NCBI RefSeq assembly: GCF_030272615.1
Contig: NC_081405.1
Span: 24,847,272 to 24,911,271, forward strand
Direction of reading: 5' to 3'
Length of the DNA stretch: 64,000 nucleotides
DNA from: Cryptomeria japonica
Lineage: Eukaryota > Streptophyta > Pinopsida > Cupressales > Cupressaceae
The notes beneath the pieces were generated by a model. It worked only from the letters and a program-made list of their open reading frames with translations, did no database searches and was not told the DNA's origin. The stretch's first letter is position 1. Each line of letters opens with the position of its first letter. Made by a program: the position numbers and the translations under genes. Positions 22,051 through 34,146 of the stretch are shown piece by piece.

Positions 22051-25000
22051 ATGGAAGTGAGATCATCCTCTATACCTACTTTTATTGCAAATCCTACTAT
22101 TGTCGAGGTCAAGGATCGTTCTAGGCCGATTTTCAAATGATGTCCGCATATTGCCACCTTGGATGATTCAGTTGGTGCTTTTTCCTGTGTCTCGGAAGGA
22201 GTTATATATGTTGAAGATGTCAAAGCTTACATTTACTGCCACATTGAGGATTTGGGAACCAATGATATTAAGAGAATGTATATGAGCGAGTTAATGGGAG
22301 AGTCTGGAAAGATCAAGCCCAAGTACAAGCACATTGAGGATCTAGGGTTTACCGATATTTTGGATATTTATGAATTTGAAGATGAGATTGTCAGATATGT
22401 TTTGAGCAGAGTGCATGGAGAATTCATCTAGTTGGAAAGACCTTATAAGATCTCGAAGGAGGCCATTAAGGCCATCATCGGTTTGCTACAGATTGATCAA
22501 CATTCAGAAAATAATATTTCTAATGATCAGGTTAACAAGCTCATCGACGCAACATCAGACTGTCGATCGATGAGGGTTAGCACTATCACCAACAAAGATA
22601 TCAGATTCAGAAGCATGGTAATTGGATACAAGGTAACTCAATCAAACCATCTGAATTTTGTTTCCAGCTCATGTATATATGCAACACATAAGATGAGGGA
22701 AAATGAGAAGTTAGATCTTTGTGGATGGATGTTAGATGAGTTGTTAATTAACCTAGGGAAGATCAAAGGAGAGAAGAAGGGAACATTCTAGTATGGAAAT
22801 ATTATTATCTGTTTGATGCTATTTTTCATTAATGAAACTCTCAGTTTTGGGAAGAGACAGTGGGCATTTGATATCCTGGTAGGAAGACAACTGAAACAAT
22901 CTATCACTACATTGGGTACTCAGTGAGATGACAAGGTATGGGGTTACTTCAAGGCATTCCAGAAGGCTATGAATTCTAGGGAGAGGGTTCCAAAGAAAAT
23001 TGTTGAGAAATACTCAACCGAGATATGCTTCATGGTTAAAAAGGATGAAACTTGGATGGAAGTTGTCAAGCCCTGGAAGATATGGATTTAAGAGATGGGT
23101 TATGAAGTTGATGCACAAATTCTAGATGCTTATGCAAAGTTGTTAATTGATGCACCTATTGATGAAGTTGAGAAATCCTTTGGTACTGCAAAATAGAAGA
23201 AGCAAGAGGTTGAAACTAAATTTAACCGGAAGAAGAGGGAGAAACAACAAGGCAAGGCAAGGCAAGTAAATTTGTTGAACATGTTTCATAGGATATCAAG
23301 GCATTAATTGATGTTGTTCCGGAAAAAGGAAGGAAGAGGGAAGAGCTTGAAATATTTATTGAGCCTATTCCATCAAACTCTAGATCTGAGGATGACACAC
23401 CCTTAGCATTCAAGAGGGTTTTGAGGAAGAAAGGTGAAGAGACTAAGGTGGAAGCAAAGAAGCAACCAGTTAGGAAGGTTACAATCAGGGTACTGGCACA
23501 AAAGAGAGCTCCAAAGGAAACACCTTCTACCCCATCTGGTACTGGAAGAAGAAAAAAGATGGATGACACTGATCTGGCACTTGTCACTGGTAATGCAACT
23601 ATTATTCCACCCAAGACTTGTGAAGAATTGGTTGATGAAATAAATAAGGATGGTATGTTGAAAAATGTACAATTCTATTATGAGCATTTAGATAATGATG
23701 AACAAAGAGAAGTTGAGGAAGCAATTTTATTATATTTGGATATATATAAGAAAGCTTGGTTGGAAATTGAAAATCAAATACCGACATAGTTATATGACAA
23801 CTTAGATGCTAGAAGACTATCAGCTATGGAGGAGGACAAGCATATACAAATTCAAGAGTTGTTAACTACCTGTGCATCTATTACTCCAGAGGAGTTGGAC
23901 AGGACTCTTGAGGTTGCAGACAGAAAAATCTTTCACAACAAGCACATGATAGTTAGTCTTATGTTAGGAAGGGTTAATGAGATAGTCGAGAGACCCACAA
24001 TGCATGGGTTCAATTCTTTGTTGCAAACCCTGGTTTTTATACTTCACCGAAGACTAAAACAGATTCTACAGACAACCCGGTTGAAGGGAAAGGTAAAGGT
24101 ATAATGGGTACAATTTTGAAGGATATTAAGATATTGGATTTAGAGTCCCTGGTAGAATCTAATGCAAATGTTGAGATACTGACAGATTCAAAGAGTGTAA
24201 AGGTTGCACGTGTATAGGTTACTAATGTTGAGGACATTAGTCCCCCGGATCAGAATGTACAGGTTGAGGTCACAGTTCATAAGGAGGAATCAACAGTAAC
24301 TATTACTGCACCAAGTGGCGAAGCCACCGGTGCAAGAGAGGAAGCTATAAAAGTTAATAAACCATTAGAGGAGAAGAAATAGGAATCTAGCAGGGAACCG
24401 GTAGTGAGCGCATCATTGTTGTCAATTGACACCTCATAGGTTGAACAAAAAATCTTAACTGAGATAAGTTCTATTGAGATCATGATGATGGTTGCACAGA
24501 AGATGATGAAGGAAGGATATGTCGACAAAGGAGTTATTGATCAATCAATCCCTATTGTAGAGACTTGTCCCAGAGTGAAAATTTGACAAAGGAGCAAGCC
24601 CATCCGACAAGCTTAAAGTAATCACAGAGCACATTTCTAAGGACTTTCAATCTTTACATCAGATATCAAACCAACAGGCACTAAAGAGGTTTACACGGGC
24701 TAAGAGAGCTACATTTGATCAAATGATTGAGTCAGAGAAGAAGGTGATTACTGATAAGCTGAAGATGATTGATAATGATTTGAGGCAATGTACTAACATT
24801 TACAGAGTATGTTGTAATACATGTTTACTTATAGCAAATTTTGATAAAAGGATTAAGGATACTCAGGAGAAGATTGTAGTTATAGTCAATTATTTTGATG
24901 GTTCAAATTCTTTGAGTTCATCTATTGATGGTCAAATTTTGGTTTTAGAAGCTCAAGTTTTAGCTCTCAAGAGGGATAAAGATAAAATCATAAGGAGAGC

Positions 25001-25124
25001 CAGAGGTCTTAGAGGATTGGTGAGTCCCCGGTTGGACTCATTAAGTGTACATAAGAAGAAGTGTATTGATATGGTTGGTAGGCCCACATCAACAAAATTT
25101 AAGGGTAAAGAGTCATATGCTTAA
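22051..25124 (+). pseudogene. Element C ORF2, large protein of unknown function (decayed)
   Basis: Starts MEVRSSSIPTF at 22051 and ends after ...GKESYA at 25122-25124, about 1,024 codons. Open pieces: 22159-22431, 22432-22791, 23421-23789 and 24723-25124. Conserved blocks with A: EDLGTNDIKRMYMSELMGE, IVRYVLSRVHGEFI, MVIGYKVTQSNHLNF, DLCGWMLDELLINLGKIKGE, QELLTTCASITPEELDRTLE and SLSVHKKKCIDMVG. Most interruptions are TAG or TGA replacing Gln or Arg, plus a frameshift after residues GRVNEIVE. No catalytic motif recognised. Its place after a Gag-like ORF is where pol would normally lie. Confidence 0.72.
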
Positions 25125-25508
25125 TGGACTTGTATCTATTTCCGGAACACTCAAATCTGGTTGTGATACCTATCTAGAGATTTTGGAGAAAGCCTATCTA
25201 GAAATTTTCAAATATATTAAAGCCTATCCAGAAATTTTCAAATATATTAAGCTCCGATAAGGTGTTTTGGGACATTCTTTGTACAGTCTTTCATTCTTCA
25301 TCCCGATTTTTGGTATTTTTTGGGCATTGATGTCAAAGGGGGAGGTATAGGTGAAAAATATATTCTTGACATTGGGAGATATGGAGGTATGGAGTATTTT
25401 GTATAGATCATGATCACAGATGGATATTCAGCTCAGGGGGAGCAGTCTCAGGATGAAATCGATAGATGGAAACTATTATCATTTTTCACATGCATGTTGC
25501 CATCAATG
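25125..25508 (+). other. Element C 3' untranslated interior
   Basis: Non-coding; includes a short tandem repeat of 'cctatc(t/c)agaaattttcaaatatatta' (about 25173-25255) and two purine-rich 'tcaaagggggag' words before the true PPT. Confidence 0.55.
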
Positions 25509-25522
25509 CCAAAGGGGGAGAT
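25509..25522 (+). other. Element C polypurine tract
   Basis: CCAAAGGGGGAGAT directly before the 3' LTR; identical to the D tract at 26691-26704. Confidence 0.88.
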
Positions 25523-26457
25523 TGTTGGCAATTGACAATCATTTGATTGGTTTCAATATGTTGTCATTAATGGCAACATGTTTTGGCTTCATATTTTGGT
25601 TTGGTTGTTTACCAACAAACACTTCACCGACACCAACACTGACACCGACACTAACAGGTATCTTCACCGGTAGGAAGAATTCTTTGGGTACCGACATTGT
25701 AGGCCAACATGACTTCATCAAGTTATGGTATTGGAGACCGACATCATTTTGGGAGATCCGATAATCGGCAATTGATTTTGATATTTATGTATATATCTAA
25801 TTGAGCCGACATGTATATTCATTTTGTAATTATTTATGTAAGCCGACATAAGGCATAAAGGATTGTAAGGGTATATATGTCAGTTGATAAGATCATTTTT
25901 GATATAATAGAATGTGATATGAGATGTAAGGATATGTGAAATATGTGAGAGAGATCATGTATGCGAGGATATTTATGTAAGAGGATATTCTAGTAAGAGT
26001 TTAGGGTTTCAAACCATAATAGACAAAGCTTAACCGAAGCTCTATTCAGGCATAGGAGATGCTATCATTGCAGTTTACTCATTTCTCTGGATTGTAGTCT
26101 AGATTTCTCTATAGTCAGTGAGACTCTTTTGTGATGAGCAGTGTGCTCTAGGCTGTAAGCCTTCCTGCAAGTGCATGCCCCCACATTTTGTAATATCTTT
26201 TCATATGGACAGTGGATTGATATTGTGGGTCACAAATCCCACCATGGTTTTTCCTCTTTGAGGTTTTCCATGTATAATTCTCTGTGTTATGGTATTCATT
26301 TGTATGATTGGCTTATTGATTGCTTTACTTCTTTCATTTATATATGTACCGGTATATCGGTTGGTGAATGCATGTTTTAATAAGGTTAAAATAGATCAAT
26401 TCGATAGAACAATAATTCGACCCCCCCCCCCCTTCTCAGTGTTCTTGGATTCCAATA
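25523..26457 (+). repeat. Element C 3' LTR
   Basis: 935 bp, TGTTGGCAATTGACA...TCCAATA (terminal CA changed to TA), followed by TSD GTTAC. C run at about 26420-26433. Confidence 0.9.
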
Positions 26458-26704
26458 GTTACTAATTGAGGGGAGTAGTTAGTGTTGTGGTTTAGATTTT
26501 CAAATTTGTGGTTTATTCTAAGGGTGAGAGAATCATGATTTGCACATGTGCCTTTTGCATTGATGTCAAAGGGGGAGAGAATCATGTGAAAAACTGCCAT
26601 ATCATGTGCTAGATCTTTGGGGGAGATTATTGGTAGTTGAATTCTTTATGTGCATTGATTATTTTTCACATTCATATGCTACCATCAATGCCAAAGGGGG
26701 AGAT
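26458..26704 (+). other. 3' interior of element D after the C insertion
   Basis: Begins with the second copy of TSD GTTAC. Non-coding; contains two 'gtcaaagggggag'-like purine tracts and ends with the D PPT CCAAAGGGGGAGAT at 26691-26704. Confidence 0.75.
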
Positions 26705-28063
26705 TGTTGGATATTGTTGAAGAGGTTTGCTAGAATGATGTGTTGTCATTGATGTCAACATATTCCTTTGTGTATTCTAGTGTTGCAGTCAAATTAAATA
26801 AGTTGGTTTGGCCAGTATGTTGCAAATGAGTTGTTGCGGATTCAAGGATTTTTTGATAAGTATCTCTAGTTGATTTAGCTAAAGTTTTAGTTGTTTGCAT
26901 GATGATTTAATCAAGTTATGAGTTCTGGTATTGTGTTGGTTTTTCAGTTGTTCAATGTTCAGGATTTTGCTTCGCATTGCTTCACGTTGTTATATCTTGG
27001 TTTGCAGATTTGGTAGAGTGTTTGGGATGTTCATATGTGTCCTCAATTCAAGTGGTTCATGATTTGGAGGTTCGTAAGTGATTTTTCTAAGTTAACAATC
27101 AGTTATGTGAGTGTTCTTGAGGTTCGGTATAATGATGATGGAAATTCTAATAAGTGGTGATGTTGCGGTTGTTGTTGTAATTCATGATGCTTGTGGATTT
27201 TTCTAGATCATGTCTTATCCATGGTGATGGTCCGCATTGATCGTTGTGCATGTTATTGATGATTTTCTTATTCCAGTGGTGTTCTTCATGTCCTTGGTCG
27301 ACATGATGATTGTAGTGTGTTATGGATGTTTGAGGCATAATTCTTCTAGGTGTTTCTCATTTGAGGTGTTGAATTAGGTCCATACTATGTCTTAACCAAC
27401 ATTGTTTTGGTTTGCATGTTATGTTGTAGCATGTATGGTTATTGTTTTGTAATTTATGATGAGTGTTGAGATGACTTTGAAATATAGGTTGATGATTTGT
27501 ATAAATATATGTAATAGTCATATGAGAGATGTATCTGCGTGGTATCTGCAAGTTTATCTGAATGTGTGTGATCAATTAAGTGTGAGAATAAGTGATTTGA
27601 TCTTTCATAAGTGTGAAGAAGTGTGGCAAAGAAGATCAGATTGTGTGCTTAACCAAACTATAACTAGGCACAAGGAGATGTTATTTTATTAGTTCATGAT
27701 GTTTCGAATGTAATCCAAATGTTTTTGTAAGACAATGAGTCTTCCCAAGAGTTGTAGCCCTTCTTGTTATGCATTTTGAGTAGTGAGCTCTAGGAAGTGT
27801 GCCTGAATGCATGTGCATTCCCATTGCAATATTGCATATACTTCTAACAAGGTATCATCTCATTGTGGGTAGGTTCCCACCGTGTTTTTTCCCTTAACCG
27901 AGTTTTCCACATCAAAAATAGTGGTGTTATGTGTGTTATTGATGTGGTGCTGATTTATGCTTTCATTGTTAATTATCAGATCTGAAATTGTGTTTGAGCT
28001 AAGTAAAGTTTGTGAGCAAACTAATTAACCCCCCCCTCTCAATTTGTTGCATTGTTGCCAATA
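26705..28063 (+). repeat. Element D 3' LTR
   Basis: 1,359 bp, TGTTGGATATTG...TGCCAATA. Aligns along its length with 14033-15356 but with many differences, including a TATAAATA at 27500-27507. Confidence 0.88.
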
Positions 28064-28285
28064 GTCATATCATGCTAATTCCACTCATTCGAAAATGCAG
28101 CACAAGGAGGGTTGAAAGGTCTATAAAGTTGTATCATGCTAGTCAACCTACCTTAAAGAGTTTGAAAAAGAGGAGTTGACGTCCTTCTATATATGTCATT
28201 GTCTGGTTTCAGGAGTTAAGCATCTTGTCTAAGACTTTTGGTCTGGTTTTGAGCATGCAACAACCTATATAAGATGTGTAATAAG
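28064..28285. other. Unassigned sequence
   Basis: No gene or boundary recognised; T-rich with a 'ctatataagatgtg' word. It could be an old LTR into which D inserted. Confidence 0.3.
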
Positions 28286-28585
28286 GATATCCCAACAAGG
28301 AATCATGTAAGGAAATTCACAAAAAAAGATAACTAATCAAGGAATTAAGCAAGGAAATCCACAACCTAAATTGAAAAGAATAATCAAGAAAGGCATTATG
28401 CAAGGGAATCTGCAACTTGAATTGAAAAGGATAACCAAGCAAGGTATTATGCAAGGAAATCCGCAACTCGAATTGAACAAGGATAACCAAGCAAGGCATC
28501 ATGAGAGGAAATCTGCAACTTGAATTGAACAAGGATAACTAAGCAAGGAATTATGCAAGGAAATCCACAACTTGAATTGAACATA
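28286..28585. repeat. Tandem repeat, about 52-bp unit, nearly six copies
   Basis: Imperfect head-to-tail copies with consensus words 'caaggaaatccgcaact', 'gaattgaacaaggataacc' and 'aagcaaggcattatg'. The last copies are most alike and the first two most degenerate. Open frames through it on the minus strand just reflect the periodicity. Confidence 0.85.
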
Positions 28586-29316
28586 CGATACAAGGAGGCC
28601 ATGATGTATTCCCCCCCTTTAGATGTTAACATAGCCCTATGTTGATATCTTAATCAAAATAGAAACCAGGATACACACCTTCATCACCAAGGAGATATCC
28701 TTTAGGCAACAATGTACATAACTCCAAGCTAAAAAGGCATAACTCTTATAAGCAAGGAAAGATAGTTGCAAAAGAGATATCTTGAAACAAGTGTAAGGAG
28801 ATCTTTTTGAGGGATGCATGGAGGAAGATATCTCTATCCAAAGATATTCACCTCTAAAAATAGAAGGGATATTTGATAAAGATAACGTTTTTGAAAAGGA
28901 GAAGGAAACTAAGAATACACACCTTTTCCTATTGCTAGGAAAAAGTGGATTCTTAGTAAATTATTGCACACATTCACAAAGGGGAGATCATTCATAAGAA
29001 GATGCACCAATACAAAAAAAGAACAAGTCTAACAAAGGGACATATATGTACTCTCATAGAGGACCACTCTATGTAAGAAAGGACCTCAAGTTATGAAAAA
29101 TGCAAGTCAAAGAAAAAGGCAATATTTGAAAAAGAGGGAGAATTGAAATATTATCATTGGCCCCCAAGCATGAAGACAAGGAATAATTACTATTATGTTG
29201 TCACCCAACTATGATTGAAAATTAATCTGGACCACAACTCGTGACAAAGATCCCCCAATACTTGTAAACTACCAATGTAATAGGGTAAGGAGCAACATAA
29301 TAGGGTAAATGGAGTG
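28586..29316. other. Unassigned A-rich non-coding sequence
   Basis: Nothing recognised. By position it would be the 3' untranslated interior of the minus-strand gypsy remnant to its right. Confidence 0.35.
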
Positions 29317-30631
29317 CTAAGGCACTACTTCCAAATTTGTATTAAGAAAAAGTATGAGGTTTGTTGTAAGAGTAATACGAGCTCTATCATATTGATCTTG
29401 AATAAATTTCTTAAAATATTTACAACTTCCAAGAGAATGATAATAACTACGATGAAAGAGACAATACACATCACCATCTTTGTTCTTATAATTATTGACA
29501 TGTCTTATGAAAGGAAAAGTAACATTATTGTCATATTTCAACCTCCAAAAGATTCTTGTAGCTATTTTTTCTTGATTGTCCATATGTATAGGTCTTGTCT
29601 CTTGATATGTAGGCAAGGTATACTAGTGGAAGAAGAAGGATAGTTTTCTTGTGGTAAAAGGATTGGCAAGGAAGGAGGAGGATTGTTTGATTAAGAAGCA
29701 TGTTTAGATGGACAATAGTTTCTCTATTTTGCAAAGTACTCTTTAAGAATTTGAACCTTAAGAAGATCATCCATGAATGTTGATAATTTGGGATATCCTA
29801 AACCTTCCGTAGTAGATTGTGAGGGAGGATATATAGAAACCTTGATTCCATGTTCTTATTTTCCAAGTCCTTGTCCTCTATAGTCTTGTTTTTAAATTAT
29901 ATCATAGACAACCTCATAGGATGTTTCTAATTGTGAAGGACTTTGATCATGAACTTCCTTTAAATTTTTTTTTAAAGGCATGTTAAATGACCAAAAGGAT
30001 GAATACATGAATAAATGATATCCTTTGTAGGGAGATTCTCCTTTATATCATCATAGTTCATGTCCTCTTTGGTATAGGTTGGGGGGGGGGGAGGATCCTA
30101 ATCATCTAAGGGTTCATCTTTGCTCAACGTTATTTGACATAGGTCATGAATAAAATGCATAACATCATATTGCCTACAAATATGTTGATGATCAAGATAA
30201 TCTCTAGGAGAATAAGGAGGATTTAGAGGGATTGATATACCAACATCTTGACCTTGCCCCTCTTGCACTAAAGTATGTTTATGAGAAGAGGATTGTTTCA
30301 TGTTTCTCTTCAATGCTTCCTATCCATTAGAGAGATCATTGGTAGGAGTATTGACTCTTTCCTCATTAACATAAGATAGCCTAGGAGAGGTACAAGTGTT
30401 AGCCTTTTCAATTCCATCTCTAGGATTATCATTAATATTGTCCACTAAAGCTCTTAAGTGATCTATATATTCCATTAATTTCTTTAATAATGTTATTATG
30501 CAACCACATGAAATATGGATAAAAGCTTTGAACAATGAGGGGATTATTGTTGAAACCCTTATTATGCAATATGTGAAGGTACTATGAAAGAATGCAAGCA
30601 ACATAAAATAAAAGAAGCTATTATTCAACAC
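29317..30631 (-). pseudogene. Decayed Ty3/gypsy Gag-like remnant
   Basis: Minus-strand pieces in two frames: 30320-30631, 30098-30313 and 29317-29616. The last contains YCLFHRSYYHSLGSCKYF, a C-x2-H-x4-H-x4-C knuckle followed by K-F-IQD. This matches the arrangement in the intact Gag of element E (CQFHRHPGHDTEKC...KIQDLI) and the C-x-FH...GH-T-C type knuckle known from plant Tat-lineage gypsy Gags. The N-terminal part is Pro/Asp-rich and not recognised. Many stops. It looks like an old relative of element E. Confidence 0.5.
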
Positions 30632-32177
30632 ATGATTTTAATAAAAATAGCTAATAATTAATTTTACCACATGTAAAATAGCAAACCAATCTGATCTTAT
30701 CAACTCCATTAAGAAAGATCAGATCTAAAAACACCAAAATAGAAATATGCAAAATGTATATAAATCATATCTAAAAATGAAAACTGGAAATAAGCATGAG
30801 GCACATCAATTTCACCAAAATGTAAGGTATAATAAATTTAGGGCTTCGACACCTTTATGGATAATAAAGACACTAAATTCACTTGAGGCAAACCTTACTA
30901 TTGTCACCAAGATTGCACCCGTGTATGCTTAGTTGAAAGCTCAACAATCTTGCGAAACATTGGAATATTTCTAGGCCCGTGGGTTGCCTATGGTGGAAAT
31001 CAACCTCCAGAGTGAGCTGGTTCTCTGGTGAAACCTCCTAGAAAACTAACTTGACTGAGAAAAGGGAAGAGAAAAACTTGTTGAATAATGAAATCCTACT
31101 GCTAATGGGAGGTGATACACCAATTCTTTGATACTAATTGATGTCTTAAATTAATTATTAGCTGTCAAAGAACTAAAACCTGATTACAAATCATATGAGA
31201 TCATGAAACTCATGAGTATTTCAAGTGTAGATTAGACAATTTTCAGAATTTTGTTTGAAGGAAGGAGTTCTTCACAACATTCAATTTTCTTGAAAAACTA
31301 AATAACACAACACACAACCTAAGTCTATAATGAAATTTCTTGTTCTAGAAAGCACTATGAGACAATAATAAAGGATTTAACAATAAATCACAATATTCTC
31401 ATCAAAATCATACATGTAACAATACTGAAAACAAGAAGGAAATGAGAAGAATCTTTTGTTCTTTATTCATCATCTGATAAACAATTCATTACAATGCTTT
31501 TATGTTTTAAAATCAATAAGCTGCAATCTTCTTCTTGTTGTGTATGCAAGAAAAGAAAGAACTAACTTAGAAAAGAGAAGGAGAGAAAGACATATAGAAA
31601 AAAAGTCTTGGAAAAGTTGAAGAAGAATTGATGTGTCTTTGAGAACTCAACTTCAACTGGTTGTCTTCTTTCTTGATTTCATCATCTCCATGTATAAAAA
31701 TATCTTCCTTTGGTCGAATTTGATCTAAATCCATTCAAAAAGGGACCCAAAACTGAGTGAAACTGAAAGTTGATTGCTGGAAAAGCTATCACAAGTCACA
31801 ATACACCCATGTGGGGTCTCTAGCTGAATCCTAATTGCTGTAAAGTGCTCCAAGCTCCCCTTATTTTAGGCCTTGAACTGATCCTTGATCTGAAAGCTCC
31901 ACCCTTTATTGTTTCAAGTAGCCTTAAGACTATTGATAAACTGATGTGCATGAAGAGTCAACTGGTTGATGATCCCTTATAGCATTGGGTCGAATTTGAA
32001 TGAAAATCTTGCATGAAGGCATCTCAAACTACTGATAACTGAGTGTTTGTGGTCCAAAAATACCCCTCAATTGATATATGAGCCTTGCAGGGCTTTAACA
32101 GTACTTAAAATTGATGGTACTGGCCTTAAATCACTCATTTTCAAGCCTATAACAATATTGCTCCCTTTATTGTGTTT
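30632..32177 (-). other. Leader-like non-coding sequence into which element E inserted
   Basis: No coding frame on either strand. It resembles the untranslated leader and possibly LTR of the gypsy remnant at 29317-30631. It is cut at 32178-32182 by the TSD of element E; the rest should resume at 39992. Confidence 0.4.
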
Positions 32178-32182
32178 GAACT

Positions 32183-33380
32183 TGTAAAGCGGAAAAAAAT
32201 CGAACCCTAGTTGTTCTCCCCTCCCCAACTCCAAAGAGAGAGAAGGGAGAGTCACTAGGGTTGATGGTTTTCACTTAGGAGAGACTTTACATTCAAAAGA
32301 GGGGTTGAAACCCACAAGATCCAATCCCACGCAATGCAAGATTGGATTCTAAATGAGTTTCAAGGGTTGTGACATCAAGGATACCCTCTTTTGTAAAGAA
32401 TGTAGATAGAAAGATTGAACTATGCATGTAAAGTAGGAAAGATTTGCTTATAAATAGAGATAGGGATATGGGATGAAGCTACGGACCTGGAATTAGTAGT
32501 AAAATGTTGAGACGGTTCTATTCTGCAAATTTGAGCGAAAGTTGATGGGACGATGGCGCCCGACGTGCACACGGTCCTCTGAAAAATCCGCGAAATGAAG
32601 GGGGATCTGTTTGTCTCTGCACAAGGATTCCAGATCTTCAATTACAGTCGCGTACCTGCAACCTACACACAGAAAAGAGAGGACGATTGGGGGGTTAGGG
32701 ATGAGGGGTTTACCTTTAGGTCAAACCCCGGTTTTGGAATTAACCAAGAAATGAGAATGCTGTAAATGTAAATGTTTGTAATGTAAACAAGTACTGATAC
32801 CTTGTTGTAAGAATGTTTGTATTCTTACATGCGAAGGTGTAATGTATGTAGTATGTTGTATGTTGTATGTGATCTCCTCTTCAATGGTTGAATCCTTGTC
32901 TTGAATGCAACACTTAGCCTGAATGGAGACTTAGAATGCTCAATTGCTTGAAGGAATGCTTGAATGCTTGAATGTTTGAAATGTTTGAATATCGCTTCCG
33001 CGTCTTGTTCTTGCTTATTTTCTTCCTCTTTCTTTTAGGAGAGGAAAAGTAGTTTATATACTTGTCAATTAGGGTTGATAGACTGATTTTTCCGACCTTA
33101 GGCTGACCAGGAAACATTATTTCCCGAATGGCAAACTTAAAGACCCGATGCCCAAAAGAGACCGGGCCCAAAATAGGGCCAGGGACCAGGGTGCTGGGCA
33201 CCATGGTCCCACCTCCCGGGACAGTAGGGTGCAAGGAAGGATCAGGCCAAGGTGCAGAAAATGCAGTTTTTGGTGTCGTAAACAGGTTTCGGGGTCTCCA
33301 TTCAGGTTCAACGTTGCACCGCCATCGTGAAGACCCAAATGCAGTCGAAATTGAAAGTGTCACAATTTTAGGACGCTACA
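32183..33380 (-). repeat. Element E 3' LTR
   Basis: 1,198 bp, TGTAAAGC...GCTACA on the plus strand. Contains the GTGCACACGGTCCT word at 32565-32578 and a minus-strand TATATAAA at 33053-33060. Overlapping open frames on both strands near 33117-33385 are caused by the GC-rich palindromic segment around 33180-33330, not genes. Confidence 0.93.
33053..33060 (-). promoter_or_regulatory. Candidate LTR TATA box, element E
   Basis: TATATAAA on the minus strand; the same in the other LTR at 39633-39640. Inferred transcription start region of the element. Confidence 0.5.
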
Positions 33381-33396
33381 TTTAGCCCCCACTTTA
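33381..33396 (-). other. Element E polypurine tract
   Basis: The minus strand reads TAAAGTGGGGGCTAAA directly before the 3' LTR. Confidence 0.85.
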
Positions 33397-34146
33397 GCGG
33401 GAGTATAAGCATACGCTCATACTTCCGGTAAAGTACAAGGAAACAACATTGAAAAACTTTCACCACGTCAAGGAGGCAAGATACACCAAGCCCCCAGTGG
33501 ACTAAGGATCTTACGACTTCGATTGACAAAGTAAAAGGGAAGATCACGAGGGAGAACCATGACTGTCAGTAGTAAGGTTCCCTCACTATGAGTCATGCAA
33601 GAAAGATATCAAAAATTTTCAAGGCAAAGCTAAATTTGTCAAGAAATTTTCAAGTATCTTGAAATGATATGAATGGGATGTATGCCCCCCTACGTTAAAG
33701 CGATCGCACACGCCTCACCAGGGGTGATTTCTTTAAGGTAGTGATACATATAAGAAATGAGAAAGGAGCACGTTATCACAAGGATTTAGCCCCCAAGTGT
33801 GAGATAAGCCCAAGGATAATAGACACAAAACACAAAGCACAAGGTGACTTCGCTTTCCTCGGGGTCAGTATGCTGTATGTTAATTCATGTATATCATATG
33901 TATGTATGCATAATTGTTCTTCATTCCCCAATCAAGGAAGGTCACCTAGAAGAAGGGAACACATGTGTCTTTTGAGTCAACATGAGAGAGACCAAAAGAG
34001 ATCTCAATGTTTTGCATCGTCCTCAAGTAGACAAAACTAAGGACAACAAATAGAAGAATGAGAATAACACATAGAAGAAGTAACAAAAAAGATCAAGAGA
34101 GGAGGAGAGAGTCTACTATGCTAATGAAACTAGTCTAGCACGTCAT
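33397..34146 (-). other. Element E 3' untranslated region
   Basis: 750 bp between the polyprotein end and the PPT, where pol would lie in an autonomous element. No RT or integrase trace on either strand. Confidence 0.7.

Larger units (their letters stand above)
19586..26457 (+). mobile_element. Element C: second complete copy of the A family, nested in D
   Basis: LTRs 19586-20513 and 25523-26457, PBS 20516-20528, PPT 25509-25522, perfect 5-bp TSD GTTAC at 19581-19585 and 26458-26462. The 5.0-kb interior carries ORF1 and ORF2 in the same order as A and no replication enzyme. Its insertion into D shows that the family moved after D had landed. C differs from A clearly throughout, so the two are separate transpositions and not segmental copies. 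Confidence 0.92.
14033..28063 (+). mobile_element. Element D: decayed autonomous Ty1/copia element, split by element C
   Basis: 5' LTR 14033-15356, PBS 15359-15370, gag-pol 15413-19512, 3' interior 19513-19585 and 26458-26704, 3' LTR 26705-28063. Domain order is gag, protease, integrase, RT, RNase H, which is copia order. Element C (19586-26457 with TSD GTTAC) sits in the 3' untranslated part. No convincing TSD: ATTGT precedes the 5' LTR and GTCAT follows the 3' LTR, so one end may have been rearranged. The LTRs have diverged clearly and gag-pol has many stops, so D is old. Confidence 0.85.

Noticed and set aside
14027-28070. TSD for copia D
   Set aside because: ATTGT on the left and GTCAT on the right do not match; a CATAT shared nearby would require non-canonical LTR ends, so I make no TSD claim.
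28286-28585. CRISPR-like regular repeat
   Set aside because: Units are contiguous without unique spacers, and the context is plant retroelements; it is a simple tandem repeat.
33117-33385. Overlapping frames on both strands in the E LTR, repeated at 39717-40095
   Set aside because: They come from a GC-rich palindromic LTR segment, appear in both LTRs and have no protein-like conservation.
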